Part shown: in pieces, positions 35,122-43,472 of the stretch
Numbering within the stretch: the first letter of the stretch is position 1
How the letters are laid out: every line of letters starts with the position of its first letter
Source: an uncultured Oscillibacter sp.
GTDB lineage: Bacteria > Bacillota > Clostridia > Oscillospirales > Oscillospiraceae
Direction of reading: 5' to 3'
NCBI GenBank assembly: GCA_910578935.1
Contig: CAJTSM010000015.1
Location: 1 to 64,000 of the forward strand
DNA length: 64,000 nucleotides
Program-made: the position numbers and the translations under genes
Notes under the pieces: generated by a model
What the model saw: only the letters and a program-made list of their open reading frames with translations
Database searches by the model: none
Told to the model about the DNA's origin: nothing

Positions 35122-36150
35122 ATGGCTCCTGCCATCAACAATTTTAACGCGGACGAAAAAATCCTCCGCTATGTGGATAAGCTGGACTATTTTTTTAACG
35201 GGCACAAAACCCTGATTGTAACGGAATTTGACCTGACGAACCGCTGCAACAACAAATGCCCCGGCTGCTGCGGCGTGAATGAAAACGGGGCGGAGCTCTC
35301 CCGGCACCAGATTGACCTAATCGTGCGCAGTCTGGCCGGTATGGAGAACCAGGGCGTCATTCTGTCCGGCGGCGGAGAACCGCTGATCAGCCCTCATTTT
35401 TCCTATGCCGTGCGGGAACTGCGGAAAAACGGCATGAAGCTGGGGCTGAATTCCAACGGCCTCGCCCTGACGGAGGACCTGGCTGTGTTGATTGCCGAAA
35501 ACTGCGAATACTTCCGAATCAGCTTAGACGCGGCCACGCCGGAGCTGTACCGCAAAACCCACGGAATGCCTCCGGCGGCCTTTGAGAAAACCGTTGAGAA
35601 CATCCGGCTGTTTTCCCGGGTCAAACGGGAACTGCAATCCCCGGTAAGCTTTGGCGTCGGGTTCCTGACCAGCCGGGAAACCGCTCCGGAGATGGAGGCG
35701 TTTGTGGCGCTTGTCAAGGAGCGGGGCGCGGATTTTGCTCAGTTCCGGCCCTTTACCGGCGACCTGTACGACGCCACAGAAGAATACCTGCGGCTGAAGG
35801 AAGCCTACGAAACCCCCGAGTTTGGGGTACGGGCCTCTCTCCAAAAATACCGGGAGATGGGAACGGAGGGAAAGCGGAGCTATGACCGCTGCCGGGGCAT
35901 GTTTTTCTCCACCGTTGTCACTGCCGACGCCAAGGTCTTCGCCTGCCTCCACTACCGGCAGAACGACGCCTATTATTTGGGACAAATCACCGACGAGACA
36001 TCCCTGGAGGATATTTTCAAAAGTGCCAGAATGCGGGAGGTCTACGCCTCCATCGACTGTTCCCAGTGCCCGGCCATGTGCCGCAACGACGTCTTTAACC
36101 GCACGCTGGACACGTTGTCTCTCGACGTGACCCACCGCGAATTTCTCTGA
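35122..36150 (+). CDS. Radical SAM enzyme with SPASM-like C-terminus
   Basis: A 342-aa radical SAM protein. Cys42, Cys46 and Cys49 in RCNNKCPGCC form the CxxxCxxC cluster motif; LSGGGEPLISP and LGLNSNGLALTE follow. The C-terminus has further cysteines (YDRCRGMFF, VFACLH, DCSQCPAMC) that could ligate an auxiliary cluster as in SPASM/Twitch proteins. It lies between rmlC and rmlD, so it may modify a nucleotide sugar or glycan by radical chemistry; this is inference. ATG 35122 follows GGGGAGG; TTG 35104 is rejected. Confidence 0.87.
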   Translation: MAPAINNFNADEKILRYVDKLDYFFNGHKTLIVTEFDLTNRCNNKCPGCCGVNENGAELSRHQIDLIVRSLAGMENQGVILSGGGEPLISPHFSYAVRELRKNGMKLGLNSNGLALTEDLAVLIAENCEYFRISLDAATPELYRKTHGMPPAAFEKTVENIRLFSRVKRELQSPVSFGVGFLTSRETAPEMEAFVALVKERGADFAQFRPFTGDLYDATEEYLRLKEAYETPEFGVRASLQKYREMGTEGKRSYDRCRGMFFSTVVTADAKVFACLHYRQNDAYYLGQITDETSLEDIFKSARMREVYASIDCSQCPAMCRNDVFNRTLDTLSLDVTHREFL

Positions 36151-36170
36151 CAAGAAAGAGGGGAAGCACA

Positions 36171-37031
36171 ATGAAGGTCTTGGTAACCGGCGTCCGGGGA
36201 CAGCTGGGCCATGATGTCTGCCGGGAGCTGGAGCGCCGCGGGGTCGGGTATCTGGGCACCTCCTCGGCGGACATGGACATCACGGACCGGGAGGCCGTCC
36301 GCCGCCTGATGGAGTCGTACCGGCCCGGCGCGGTGATTCACTGCGCGGCCCACACGGCTGTGGACCGGGCGGAGGAAGAGCCGGAGCGGGCCTTCCTGGT
36401 CAATGAAGCCGGGACGCGGAACCTTGCGGAAGCCTGCCGCCGCGCCCGCGCGAAAATGGTATACCTCTCCACGGACTATGTATTTCCTGGCACGGGAACG
36501 CGGCCCTATGAGACGGATGATCCCACCGGGCCGCTGAACGCCTATGGACGGAGCAAGCTGGCGGGCGAAGCGGCGGTCCGGGAACTTTTGGACGAGCACT
36601 TCATCGTGCGGATCTCCTGGGTCTTCGGCATCAACGGAGGCAATTTTGTCAAAACCATGCTCCGCCTGGTGGAAACCAGGGACACGGTACAGGTCGTAAA
36701 CGATCAAATCGGGTCCCCGGCGTATACCGCGGACTTGGCCCCTTTGCTTTGCGGCATGGTACAGACGGAAGCCTATGGCATATACCACGCCACCAACGAA
36801 GGCTTTTGCTCTTGGGCGGAGTTTGCCGCGGAAATCTTCCGGGAAGCGGGAAAAGATATTTTGGTTCAGCCGGTGACGACGGCGGAATACACCGCGGCAA
36901 AGGCCCCCCGCCCCTTAAATTCCAGGCTGAGTAAGCGCAGCCTGGCGGAAGCGGGCTTTTCATGCCTGCCCCCCTGGCAGGACGCGCTTTCGCGCTTTCT
37001 GCGGGAACTGCGCCGGCACGGCGGGTCCTGA
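36171..37031 (+). CDS. rfbD: dTDP-4-dehydrorhamnose reductase
   Basis: A 286-aa SDR-family reductase that completes dTDP-L-rhamnose. LVTGVRGQLGHDV is the NAD(P)H-binding loop, and VYLSTDYVFPGTG and YGRSKLAGEAAV hold the catalytic Thr/Tyr/Lys. HCAAHTAVDRAEEEP is also typical. It sits directly after the radical SAM gene. Confidence 0.95.
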   Translation: MKVLVTGVRGQLGHDVCRELERRGVGYLGTSSADMDITDREAVRRLMESYRPGAVIHCAAHTAVDRAEEEPERAFLVNEAGTRNLAEACRRARAKMVYLSTDYVFPGTGTRPYETDDPTGPLNAYGRSKLAGEAAVRELLDEHFIVRISWVFGINGGNFVKTMLRLVETRDTVQVVNDQIGSPAYTADLAPLLCGMVQTEAYGIYHATNEGFCSWAEFAAEIFREAGKDILVQPVTTAEYTAAKAPRPLNSRLSKRSLAEAGFSCLPPWQDALSRFLRELRRHGGS

Positions 37032-37064
37032 TCCCCGGGCGCCCATCTCAAGGAGAGTACACAT

Positions 37065-38606
37065 ATGGACTACATCATTGTGCAGGCAGGCGGGAAGGGC
37101 TCCCGTTTGGGATATCTGACCGCGAACCGGCCCAAAGCGCTGGTTCCGGTGGAAAACCTTCCCATGCTTTTCCACCTCTTTCAGAAATATCCGGATCACC
37201 GTTTCCTGATCATCGCGGACTACCACAAGGAGGTCCTGCGGAGCTATCTGGACGCCTTTGCCGGCGTGAACTATCTGGTGGTGGACGCGGAGGGAACGGG
37301 AACCGCCTCCGGCGTCCGCCAGGCCCTTGCCCTTCTCCCGGAGGGGGAGCCGTTTATGCTGGTGTGGTCGGACCTGATCCTTCCTGCCGGCCTGCGGCTG
37401 CCGGAGGCCTATGAAGCCCGCGGGGGAACGCCGGAGGCGGACTACATCGGAATTTCCAAAACGTTCCCCTGCCGCTGGAAATACGAAGGCGGCGCCTTCT
37501 CTGAAGAACCCTCCACAAAGCAGGGTGTGGCGGGCTTTTTCCTGTTCACGGATAAGTCGAAGCTCCGGGATCTGCCAGAGAGCGGGGAACTGGTGCGCTG
37601 GATGCGGGACCGGGGAATGGAATTCTCCGAAATCAGCCTGGCGGGAACCAGAGAATACGGCCTTTTGGAGGAATTCGAAAAGCTGGGGCAGGAGAAATGC
37701 CGCCCCTTCAACCGAATCACGGTGAACGGAGACGTCCTGACAAAAGAGCCGGTGGACGCTCAGGGACGAAGCCTGGCCGTCCGGGAGTGCGCCTGGTACG
37801 AAAAGGCCCGGCATCTCCGGACCGGCGCGCTGCCCGCGATTTACGGCACGGACCCTTTGCGGATGGAATACATCCACGGCAGGAATATCTATGAATGCCG
37901 CCTTTCCCACGAAGAGAAAGCGCGGGTTCTGGAGACGCTTGTAAACGCGCTGCACCGCCTTCACGCCGCCGGGGACATTCCGGCGGACCCCTTCAGCATG
38001 AAGGAGGCCTATTTTCGAAAAACCATGAACCGGCTGGACAAAATCCGAAACCTGGTCCCCTTTGCCGGCCGGCGGGAGATCATTATAAACGGAAGACGCT
38101 GCCGGAACGTCTATTTTCACCGGGACGCCCTGGAGCAGGCGCTGGAAAAGCTGTCCTGCGATCGCTTCCCCTTGATCCACGGCGACTGCACATTTTCCAA
38201 CCTGATGCTGCGGGACGACGGCTCCCCGGTGCTGATTGATCCCCGGGGCTATTTCGGTTTTACGGAGTTCTACGGCGACGTCCGGTACGACTGGGCAAAG
38301 CTGTACTATTCCATCGCCGGCAATTACGACCGCTTCAATCTGAAGCAGTTCCGGCTGGAGATCGGCGGGCCCCACGGCTCCGCCGGAACGGCGCTTCCCG
38401 AGGGGGAGGTCCGGCTGGACATCGCCTCCAACGGGTGGGAAGGTCTGGAGGATACCTTTTTCTCCCTGACCGGGGCCGACCCGGCGGAAATCCGCCTGCT
38501 GCACGGGGTAATCTGGCTGTCCCTGACCACCTACGCCTGGCAGGACTACGATTCCGTCTGCGGGGCCTTTTACAACGGGCTCTACCATCTGGAGGAAGCG
38601 CTATGA
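37065..38606 (+). CDS. Bifunctional nucleotidyltransferase-kinase fusion
   Basis: A 513-aa two-domain protein. Residues 1-240 are an NTP_transferase (QAGGKGSRLGYLTANRPKAL, LVWSDLILP), as in sugar-1-phosphate or choline cytidylyltransferases. Residues about 250-513 resemble the choline kinase/APH fold: His372-Gly-Asp374-x4-Asn379 (HGDCTFSN) and Asp392 in LIDPRG. Together they could phosphorylate and activate the same small substrate. The stop overlaps the SIS gene by four bases. The substrate is not known; LicA/LicC-like phosphocholine and heptose-like routes are both possible. Confidence 0.8.
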   Translation: MDYIIVQAGGKGSRLGYLTANRPKALVPVENLPMLFHLFQKYPDHRFLIIADYHKEVLRSYLDAFAGVNYLVVDAEGTGTASGVRQALALLPEGEPFMLVWSDLILPAGLRLPEAYEARGGTPEADYIGISKTFPCRWKYEGGAFSEEPSTKQGVAGFFLFTDKSKLRDLPESGELVRWMRDRGMEFSEISLAGTREYGLLEEFEKLGQEKCRPFNRITVNGDVLTKEPVDAQGRSLAVRECAWYEKARHLRTGALPAIYGTDPLRMEYIHGRNIYECRLSHEEKARVLETLVNALHRLHAAGDIPADPFSMKEAYFRKTMNRLDKIRNLVPFAGRREIIINGRRCRNVYFHRDALEQALEKLSCDRFPLIHGDCTFSNLMLRDDGSPVLIDPRGYFGFTEFYGDVRYDWAKLYYSIAGNYDRFNLKQFRLEIGGPHGSAGTALPEGEVRLDIASNGWEGLEDTFFSLTGADPAEIRLLHGVIWLSLTTYAWQDYDSVCGAFYNGLYHLEEAL

Positions 38607-39211
38607 TCCCCTATTTTGAAAAGCAGCTGGATGAGATCCAGCGGTCCGTCCGCTCCCTGGACATAGACAGTTTCCGCCAATGGGTGGAAGACGCTGCGCG
38701 CGCCCTTAAAAACGGCCGGAAGGTCGTCGTGTCCGGCTTGGGCAAAAACGTGCCCATCTGCGAAAAATTCGTGGGTTCCATGATCTCCCTGGGACTGGAC
38801 GCCTATTTCCTGCACACCAACTCGGCGGTGCACGGCGATATGGGCATCGTCAAGGACGGTGATCTGGTCATTCTCCTCTCCAAGAGCGGGGAGACGGCGG
38901 AGTCCATCTACCTGGCCCGGCTGCTGCGGGAGAGACGCGCCGTCATGTGGCTTTTGACCTTCACCCGGGAAAGCACGCTGGCCCGGGAGATTCCAAACCG
39001 CATCGTGCTGGACCTGGAGCATGAGGGCGACCCATGGAACATCATGCCCAACAACTCCACAACCGTCAACCTGATCGTGTTACAGGGCCTGGCCATGCAG
39101 ACTGCGGCGAAACTGGGACTGGAGCTGGAGGACTTTAAACGGAACCATCCCGGCGGCAGGATCGGCGAACTGCTGCGCCATTCCGGCGGGGCGCCGGAGG
39201 GAGGCATTTGA
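38603..39211 (+). CDS. SIS-domain sugar phosphate isomerase
   Basis: A 202-aa SIS-fold protein resembling KdsD/GutQ arabinose-5-phosphate isomerase without the CBS domains, or GmhA-like. VVVSGLGKNVPICEKF, THNSAVHGDMG-like (HTNSAVHGDMGIV) and ILLSKSGETAES are the sugar-phosphate binding loops. It is translationally coupled to the upstream kinase fusion and to the next small gene, so it probably supplies the sugar phosphate for that pathway. The frame upstream of 38603 overlaps the fusion gene and is not used. Confidence 0.85.
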   Translation: MIPYFEKQLDEIQRSVRSLDIDSFRQWVEDAARALKNGRKVVVSGLGKNVPICEKFVGSMISLGLDAYFLHTNSAVHGDMGIVKDGDLVILLSKSGETAESIYLARLLRERRAVMWLLTFTRESTLAREIPNRIVLDLEHEGDPWNIMPNNSTTVNLIVLQGLAMQTAAKLGLELEDFKRNHPGGRIGELLRHSGGAPEGGI

Positions 39212-39597
39212 CGGCCATGCACACGGACAGCGGACAGAGTGAGCGGCTGCGCCGCCTGGAGGCGGCGCTGGAGCACTATGACAGGATTTACTTCATTCCC
39301 GGCAAGGACCCGGCGGAGCGGGTCCTTGCCGCCGGGCTGGCCCGGCGGGCCGCCGGCGGGCGGGCGGAATCCTCTATTTTAATCTTATCGCCCCTTGCCC
39401 CGCCGGACTCCGCCGGCAGGGTCTGGCGGCAGATTTCAGAACAGGACAGCGACGCGCTTTACCGGCTCTACCATCTCTATGAGTTTTCCGACCGCTTTCA
39501 AATCCTCACCCGGGACCAGCGTTTCGGAGGGCTCCTGAATCTGATGGACACCGGCGTCCTGCTTTCGGACGAGCTGCTCGCGGCATTGACGGTTTGA
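39208..39597 (+). CDS. Hypothetical protein in glycan operon (129 aa)
   Basis: No family recognised. A TTG start at 39208 overlaps the previous stop and has GGAGG seven bases upstream; an ATG at 39217 is an alternative. The sequence alternates strands and helices (YDRIYFIPGKDPAERVL, SSILILSPLAP) and looks like one lobe of a GT-B glycosyltransferase or a Rossmann half-domain. It is sandwiched between the SIS and GT9-like genes with gaps of only a few bases, so it is surely part of the operon. Confidence 0.6.
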   Translation: MTAMHTDSGQSERLRRLEAALEHYDRIYFIPGKDPAERVLAAGLARRAAGGRAESSILILSPLAPPDSAGRVWRQISEQDSDALYRLYHLYEFSDRFQILTRDQRFGGLLNLMDTGVLLSDELLAALTV

Positions 39598-39600
39598 CAT

Positions 39601-40872
39601 ATGGATCAACTGCACTATGAGGAAATGACGTTCAACCTGCGCCGCCTGATTCAGCAGGGGGCGCTGCAAGGCAAAGCCATCTACCTGTTCGGGCACTGCA
39701 ACGCCACGGAAGAGCTGGCCCGGCTGCTGCTGGAACAGGGCTTTTCGGTAAAAGCCGTGCTGGACAACAACCCCGCGAAACACGGGCGCTTCTGTCTCGG
39801 AACAAAGATCCTCCCGCCGGAAACGGTTTTAGGCGGGCCTGGAGAGGAGACGGCGGTTCTGATCGCGGCCCGGGCTTACGCCGCCATGGCGGACCAGCTG
39901 CGGCGTCTGGGGTACACGGGAAGCGTCCGGAAACTGGTGGAGTACGACAGCTACGCCGAGTACTCCCTCTCCCCGGAAACCCTTGCGGCCCGGCGGGAGC
40001 GGGCGGAGCGGGGCGCGGCGCGGCTGGAGGAACTCAGCCGGAAATACCCGGGGCGCCTGAAAGTCTTCTGCCCCTTCTCCGCCCTTGGCGACGTTTATTA
40101 CACCATGGCGTATCTGCCTCCGTTTTTGCGGAGCCGGGGCGTGGAGGCCTGCGCCGTCTGCGTAATTGGGCGGGCCTGCCAAGAGGTGGCCAGACTGTTC
40201 GGGGCGGATGCGGTGGAGTGCCTTTCTCAAAGGGAGCTGGACGAGATGGTCCAGGCCGCTCTGTATACGGACGCCCCCGGCGTATTCATCGCCCACCAGG
40301 ACAGGCCCTATGTGGTAAACCTCTCCCAGGCGCTGCGGGTCAAGCGCGTTCCCCTGGAGCTGCTTTACCGCTGCGGGGTCTTTGGGCTTGCGCCGGATAC
40401 CGCCCCCTGCCGCCCCGCCGCCCTGCGCCCTTACAAAGGGCCCTGCCGGCTGGAGCCGGGGCGCTCCGTCATTCTCTCCCCTTACGCGAAGTCCGTTCCG
40501 GAGCTGAAGGCGGACGTCTGGGCGCGGATTGTGGCGCACTTCCAGGCAAAGGGATATTCCTGTTATACCAACGTCGCCGGGGAAGAGCGGCCTCTGCCGG
40601 GCACCCGCCCCATCTGCCCGGCCATTTCGGAAATTCAGGCGGCGGCCGAACAGGCGGGCGTCTTTGTCGGCCTGCGCAGCGGCCTTTGCGACGTGATCCA
40701 GACGGCCTCCTGCCGGAAAATCGCCTTGTACCCGGAGTATTACTACAGCGGGACCCAATGGAAAGCCATTGACATGTACCGCTTGGAAGGATGGGAAAAT
40801 ATTGTCGTCGGAGAATCAGAACCCGGAGGGGATCTTGGTGCTGTCCACCCTCCCCAAGACATGGATTTTTGA
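39601..40872 (+). CDS. GT9-like glycosyltransferase with N-terminal Rossmann-like module
   Basis: A 423-aa protein. Residues about 20-120 match the accessory module (AIYLFGHCNATEELARL, AVLDNNPAKHG). The rest resembles the GT-B fold of heptosyltransferases: FCPFSALGDVYYTMAYL near the start of the catalytic part, and ISEIQAAAEQAGVFVGLRSG followed by DVIQTASC in the donor-binding lobe. The overall assignment is weaker than for the GT2 enzyme. It overlaps the following HAD gene. Confidence 0.65.
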   Translation: MDQLHYEEMTFNLRRLIQQGALQGKAIYLFGHCNATEELARLLLEQGFSVKAVLDNNPAKHGRFCLGTKILPPETVLGGPGEETAVLIAARAYAAMADQLRRLGYTGSVRKLVEYDSYAEYSLSPETLAARRERAERGAARLEELSRKYPGRLKVFCPFSALGDVYYTMAYLPPFLRSRGVEACAVCVIGRACQEVARLFGADAVECLSQRELDEMVQAALYTDAPGVFIAHQDRPYVVNLSQALRVKRVPLELLYRCGVFGLAPDTAPCRPAALRPYKGPCRLEPGRSVILSPYAKSVPELKADVWARIVAHFQAKGYSCYTNVAGEERPLPGTRPICPAISEIQAAAEQAGVFVGLRSGLCDVIQTASCRKIALYPEYYYSGTQWKAIDMYRLEGWENIVVGESEPGGDLGAVHPPQDMDF

Positions 40873-41194
40873 CCTGGACGGCACCCTTGTCAAACACAAC
40901 GGATATAAGACCGGCGGAGAAGACACGCTGCTGGAAGGGGCCAAGGAGTATCTGGACGGCCTTCCGCCGGAGGATACGGTGCTGATTCTGACCTCCCGCC
41001 TGGAAAGCGAGCGGGAAAGCACGCTGCGGTTTCTGCGGAAAAACCACATCCGGTTTGACCGCATTTTGTTCGGCATGCCCATGGGCGAGCGCATCGTCGT
41101 CAACGACCGAAAGCCCTCCGGGCTGGATATGGCGGTGGCTGTGAATATGAATCGGGACCGGTTTTCACTTCCGAACATCCTGCGAAAAACGTAA
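40838..41194 (+). CDS. HAD-family phosphatase (short)
   Basis: A 118-aa HAD hydrolase. TWIFDLDGTLV holds the nucleophile Asp12 and Asp14, VLILTSRLESER is motif II, and IVVNDRKP is the region of motif IV. There is essentially no cap domain, as in capsule-type polyol or sugar phosphate phosphatases. The GTG at 40838 is chosen with GGAGGGG upstream; it overlaps the GT9-like gene by 35 bases. ATG 40769 would overlap by over 100. It could remove a phosphate in the kinase/SIS/nucleotidyltransferase route. Confidence 0.8.
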   Translation: MLSTLPKTWIFDLDGTLVKHNGYKTGGEDTLLEGAKEYLDGLPPEDTVLILTSRLESERESTLRFLRKNHIRFDRILFGMPMGERIVVNDRKPSGLDMAVAVNMNRDRFSLPNILRKT

Positions 41195-41248
41195 GGATTT
41201 TCCCCCCTTTCCGCAAAATCACCCTTTAAATGGAGAAGAAAAGAAGCC

Positions 41249-42259
41249 ATGACCACAGACGAAAAAGGGGATAACCGGAAACTTGGGGGAGAGGCGGCCC
41301 TCTCATCCCAAGAATCCGCTCCTACATGCAGGGAAATCGGTCCCCAGGAAACCTTAGTCTACCGCCGCCAGATCATGGAGGCCCTCCCACACGCAGAGGG
41401 CCGGGAAATCGCCGTCTGGGGCACCCGGGAACGGGGAGGGTTGGTCAAGGACATCCTGAACTCCCTGGGGGCGGAGTGCAAATTTTACATCAGCTCCCGC
41501 CCCAGGGCGGAAACCTGCTTCGGACTCCCGCTCTATACGCCGGACCATCTGGATGTCCAAAAGCATTTTGTCATCGTCACACCCATGGACCTTGGGGTCA
41601 TTTACGATCTTCGGAACAGGGGGTTCCGCTGGGAAGGCCGGGACTTCATCCGCCTTTCGTATATCTGGCACGACGACCTCATCTACAGCGGCTGTCCCGT
41701 GGGAAGAGGCTCCTATGGATATGAAAACCTGGCGGACTCCGACCTTGGTTCCATGGTCCGGAAAATCGGGAGGTTCTGTTCCATCAACGGCTCCGCCAGG
41801 GTTTTCGTCTACCCGTATCACCACAATATGGACTGGGTCACCACCTTTCCCATGCTGGGCCATCTGGAGCTGACGCCCCTCGGCGAACCGACCTGGGCGG
41901 CGTTTAAGCGCGCCCAGGCGGAGCTGCCCGATGTGGAAGAGGTCCGTCAGGGCGAGCTGGTTGAGATCGGGAACGACGTGTGGATTGGGGCAAACGCGGT
42001 GATTCTGCCCGGCGTCAAGATTGGGGACGGCGCGGTGATCGGCGCGGGCGCGGTGGTGACAAAGGACGTCCCTCCCTACGCGGTGGCAGGGGGCGTTCCC
42101 GCCTCCGTCCGCAAGTACCGGTTCCGAAAGGAGCTCGTCAGCTCGTTCCTGCGCATCCGGTGGTGGGACTGGCCGCTGGAAAAAATCGCGGAACATTTCC
42201 GCCTGTTTTACGACCCGGAACTGTTTTGCCGCACCTTTGACCCATCCTTCCGGAAGTGA
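41249..42259 (+). CDS. Hexapeptide O-acetyltransferase with N-terminal Rossmann-like module
   Basis: A 336-aa protein. Residues about 50-125 look like the operon's accessory module (IAVWGTRERGGLVK, FYISSRPRAETCFGLPLYTP). The C-terminus is a left-handed beta-helix acyltransferase of the CatB/xenobiotic type: IGNDVWIGANAVILPGVKIG, AVIGAGAVVTKDVPPYAV, and a His in YPYHHNMDW that may be catalytic. It should acetylate a sugar in the glycan. It is the last gene before the terminator. Confidence 0.85.
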   Translation: MTTDEKGDNRKLGGEAALSSQESAPTCREIGPQETLVYRRQIMEALPHAEGREIAVWGTRERGGLVKDILNSLGAECKFYISSRPRAETCFGLPLYTPDHLDVQKHFVIVTPMDLGVIYDLRNRGFRWEGRDFIRLSYIWHDDLIYSGCPVGRGSYGYENLADSDLGSMVRKIGRFCSINGSARVFVYPYHHNMDWVTTFPMLGHLELTPLGEPTWAAFKRAQAELPDVEEVRQGELVEIGNDVWIGANAVILPGVKIGDGAVIGAGAVVTKDVPPYAVAGGVPASVRKYRFRKELVSSFLRIRWWDWPLEKIAEHFRLFYDPELFCRTFDPSFRK

Positions 42260-42425
42260 CGGCCCCGCCTGTTTCCGGGGGCCGCGGCCAGTCCGGCGGC
42301 GCCGGCCCGAACGCCTCCGCAGAATCAGGCCGTCCAAAAACGCGGAAACCGGATTTGCCGGGAGGAAGGGTCCCCCGCGCTATTTACCGCAAGCCGCCTG
42401 CCGAAAAGACGTTTCGACAATCTGA

Positions 42426-42457
42426 GGCCGCCGGGCCCCTGTGGGGGCCCGGCGGCC
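42426..42457. terminator. Terminator at the end of the glycan operon
   Basis: A 14-bp perfect GC stem with a TGTG loop between convergent transcription units. The bases 42260-42425 contain no gene. Confidence 0.75.
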
Positions 42458-42518
42458 TTGCGCTGTCAAACGGCCATCCCGGCCCCGATCTCCATCCCGG
42501 CGCACGAAACGGATGCGC

Positions 42519-42767
42519 TCAGCATCCCAAAGCGTCCGTGATGAAATCCCGGAAGTGGATCAGGGAAAGCCCCTCCCGGTTGCAGCGCTTCGCCAGTTTG
42601 GCGGTGAAGGCCCGGTTTGTGGAAATGTCTCTCACATAGGCCCCGCACTGGCGCCTGTGGGGAACGCGCCGGACGGCCATAATTCCGAAGGAGCGGTATA
42701 CGCCAAGCTCCGGGGTATACAGCCGCTCTTCAATAAGGATATACTGCGTTTTCCAAATGTATAGCAT
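42519..42767 (-). CDS. DUF6514-like protein
   Basis: An 82-aa protein. The core YRSFGIMAVRR...YVRDISTNRAF and the CNREGLSLIHFRDFI end match the small DUF6514-type proteins of Clostridia. ATG 42767 has GGAG eight bases upstream; ATG 42788 is also in frame. Either start overlaps the end of the upstream zinc-ribbon gene. No function is known. Confidence 0.6.
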   Translation of the reverse strand: MLYIWKTQYILIEERLYTPELGVYRSFGIMAVRRVPHRRQCGAYVRDISTNRAFTAKLAKRCNREGLSLIHFRDFITDALGC

Positions 42768-43020
42768 GGTCTGGCTCCATATAGACAATTCTGGCGCGCC
42801 GGTAGCGCTGCCAGTCCAGTTTCTGTCCGCACCGGCTGCAAAAAGCCATGCATTCCCTTTCCATTGTGCTTGCGCATCTTGGACAGACGGGGTAGGCCGG
42901 CGCGCCGTTGCAGCGCGGAAAGACGTGAATCTCCGCCACAGCCATGGGCAGCCTGTACAGCAGCGCCTCCCAAAGCGGAAAACTCACGCGCTGCCGCAAA
43001 GAGCGGTTCTCCCGTTTCAT
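42730..43020 (-). CDS. Small zinc-ribbon protein
   Basis: A 96-aa protein with VCPRCASTMERECMAFCSRCGQ (two main Cys pairs at about 45-48 and 60-63) and a following Trp. The N-terminal half is basic. It starts four bases inside the end of the XRE regulator gene (ATGA), so the two are coupled, and it may be the effector or partner of the regulator. Confidence 0.7.
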   Translation of the reverse strand: MKRENRSLRQRVSFPLWEALLYRLPMAVAEIHVFPRCNGAPAYPVCPRCASTMERECMAFCSRCGQKLDWQRYRRARIVYMEPDHAIHLENAVYPY

Positions 43021-43235
43021 TCCCGCTCCTTCCGCACGGTCAGCAATTCGTCCATGGGCATGGAAAACAATTTGCTGAGCTTATACAGCAGGGACGACGA
43101 GACGTTGACATCCTTGGAACATAAGTTTCTCACATGCCGGTCGCTGATATCAAGCTGTTCCGCCAGCGTTTCCTGGTTGAGCTCCCGCTCTTTCATCTCC
43201 TTGCAAAGCCTTTCATGATCCAATAACGCGGCCAT
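43017..43235 (-). CDS. XRE-family HTH regulator
   Basis: A 72-aa DNA-binding protein with a single Cro/CI-type helix-turn-helix, LNQETLAEQLDISDRHVRNL at about residues 20-39, and the helical end LYKLSKLFSMPMDELLTV. ATG 43235 follows AAGGAGGG; the extension to 43301 is rejected. It heads a three-gene operon with the zinc-ribbon and DUF6514-like proteins. Confidence 0.87.
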   Translation of the reverse strand: MAALLDHERLCKEMKERELNQETLAEQLDISDRHVRNLCSKDVNVSSSLLYKLSKLFSMPMDELLTVRKERE

Positions 43236-43330
43236 ACGCTTTCCCTCCTTATGAGTATCATAGGAGACGAAGGACGCGATTACCAGGAAACAGAGTTCCA
43301 ACTGCGGCGAAAAATGGAAAATCTTGTCGA

Positions 43331-43361
43331 AAAAAAGGCGAGCCTGTTCTCACAGGCTCGC
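43331..43361 (-). terminator. Terminator of the sigma/anti-sigma operon
   Basis: A 10-bp perfect stem (GCGAGCCTGT) with a 4-base loop, followed on the minus strand by a run of seven T. Confidence 0.88.
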
Positions 43362-43472
43362 GGGAAGTGCGGTGCATATGGAATCGTGGGAAAGGACGCC
43401 TCCGCCGGGACCTGCTTGCCTGTCTTTAGGATGGGGAAAACTCAAAACAGCTGAAAGCGGAAAAGAAAGCAC

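Noticed and set aside
36960..38588. 542-codon frame opposite the nucleotidyltransferase-kinase gene
   Set aside because: Antisense shadow with low-complexity composition.
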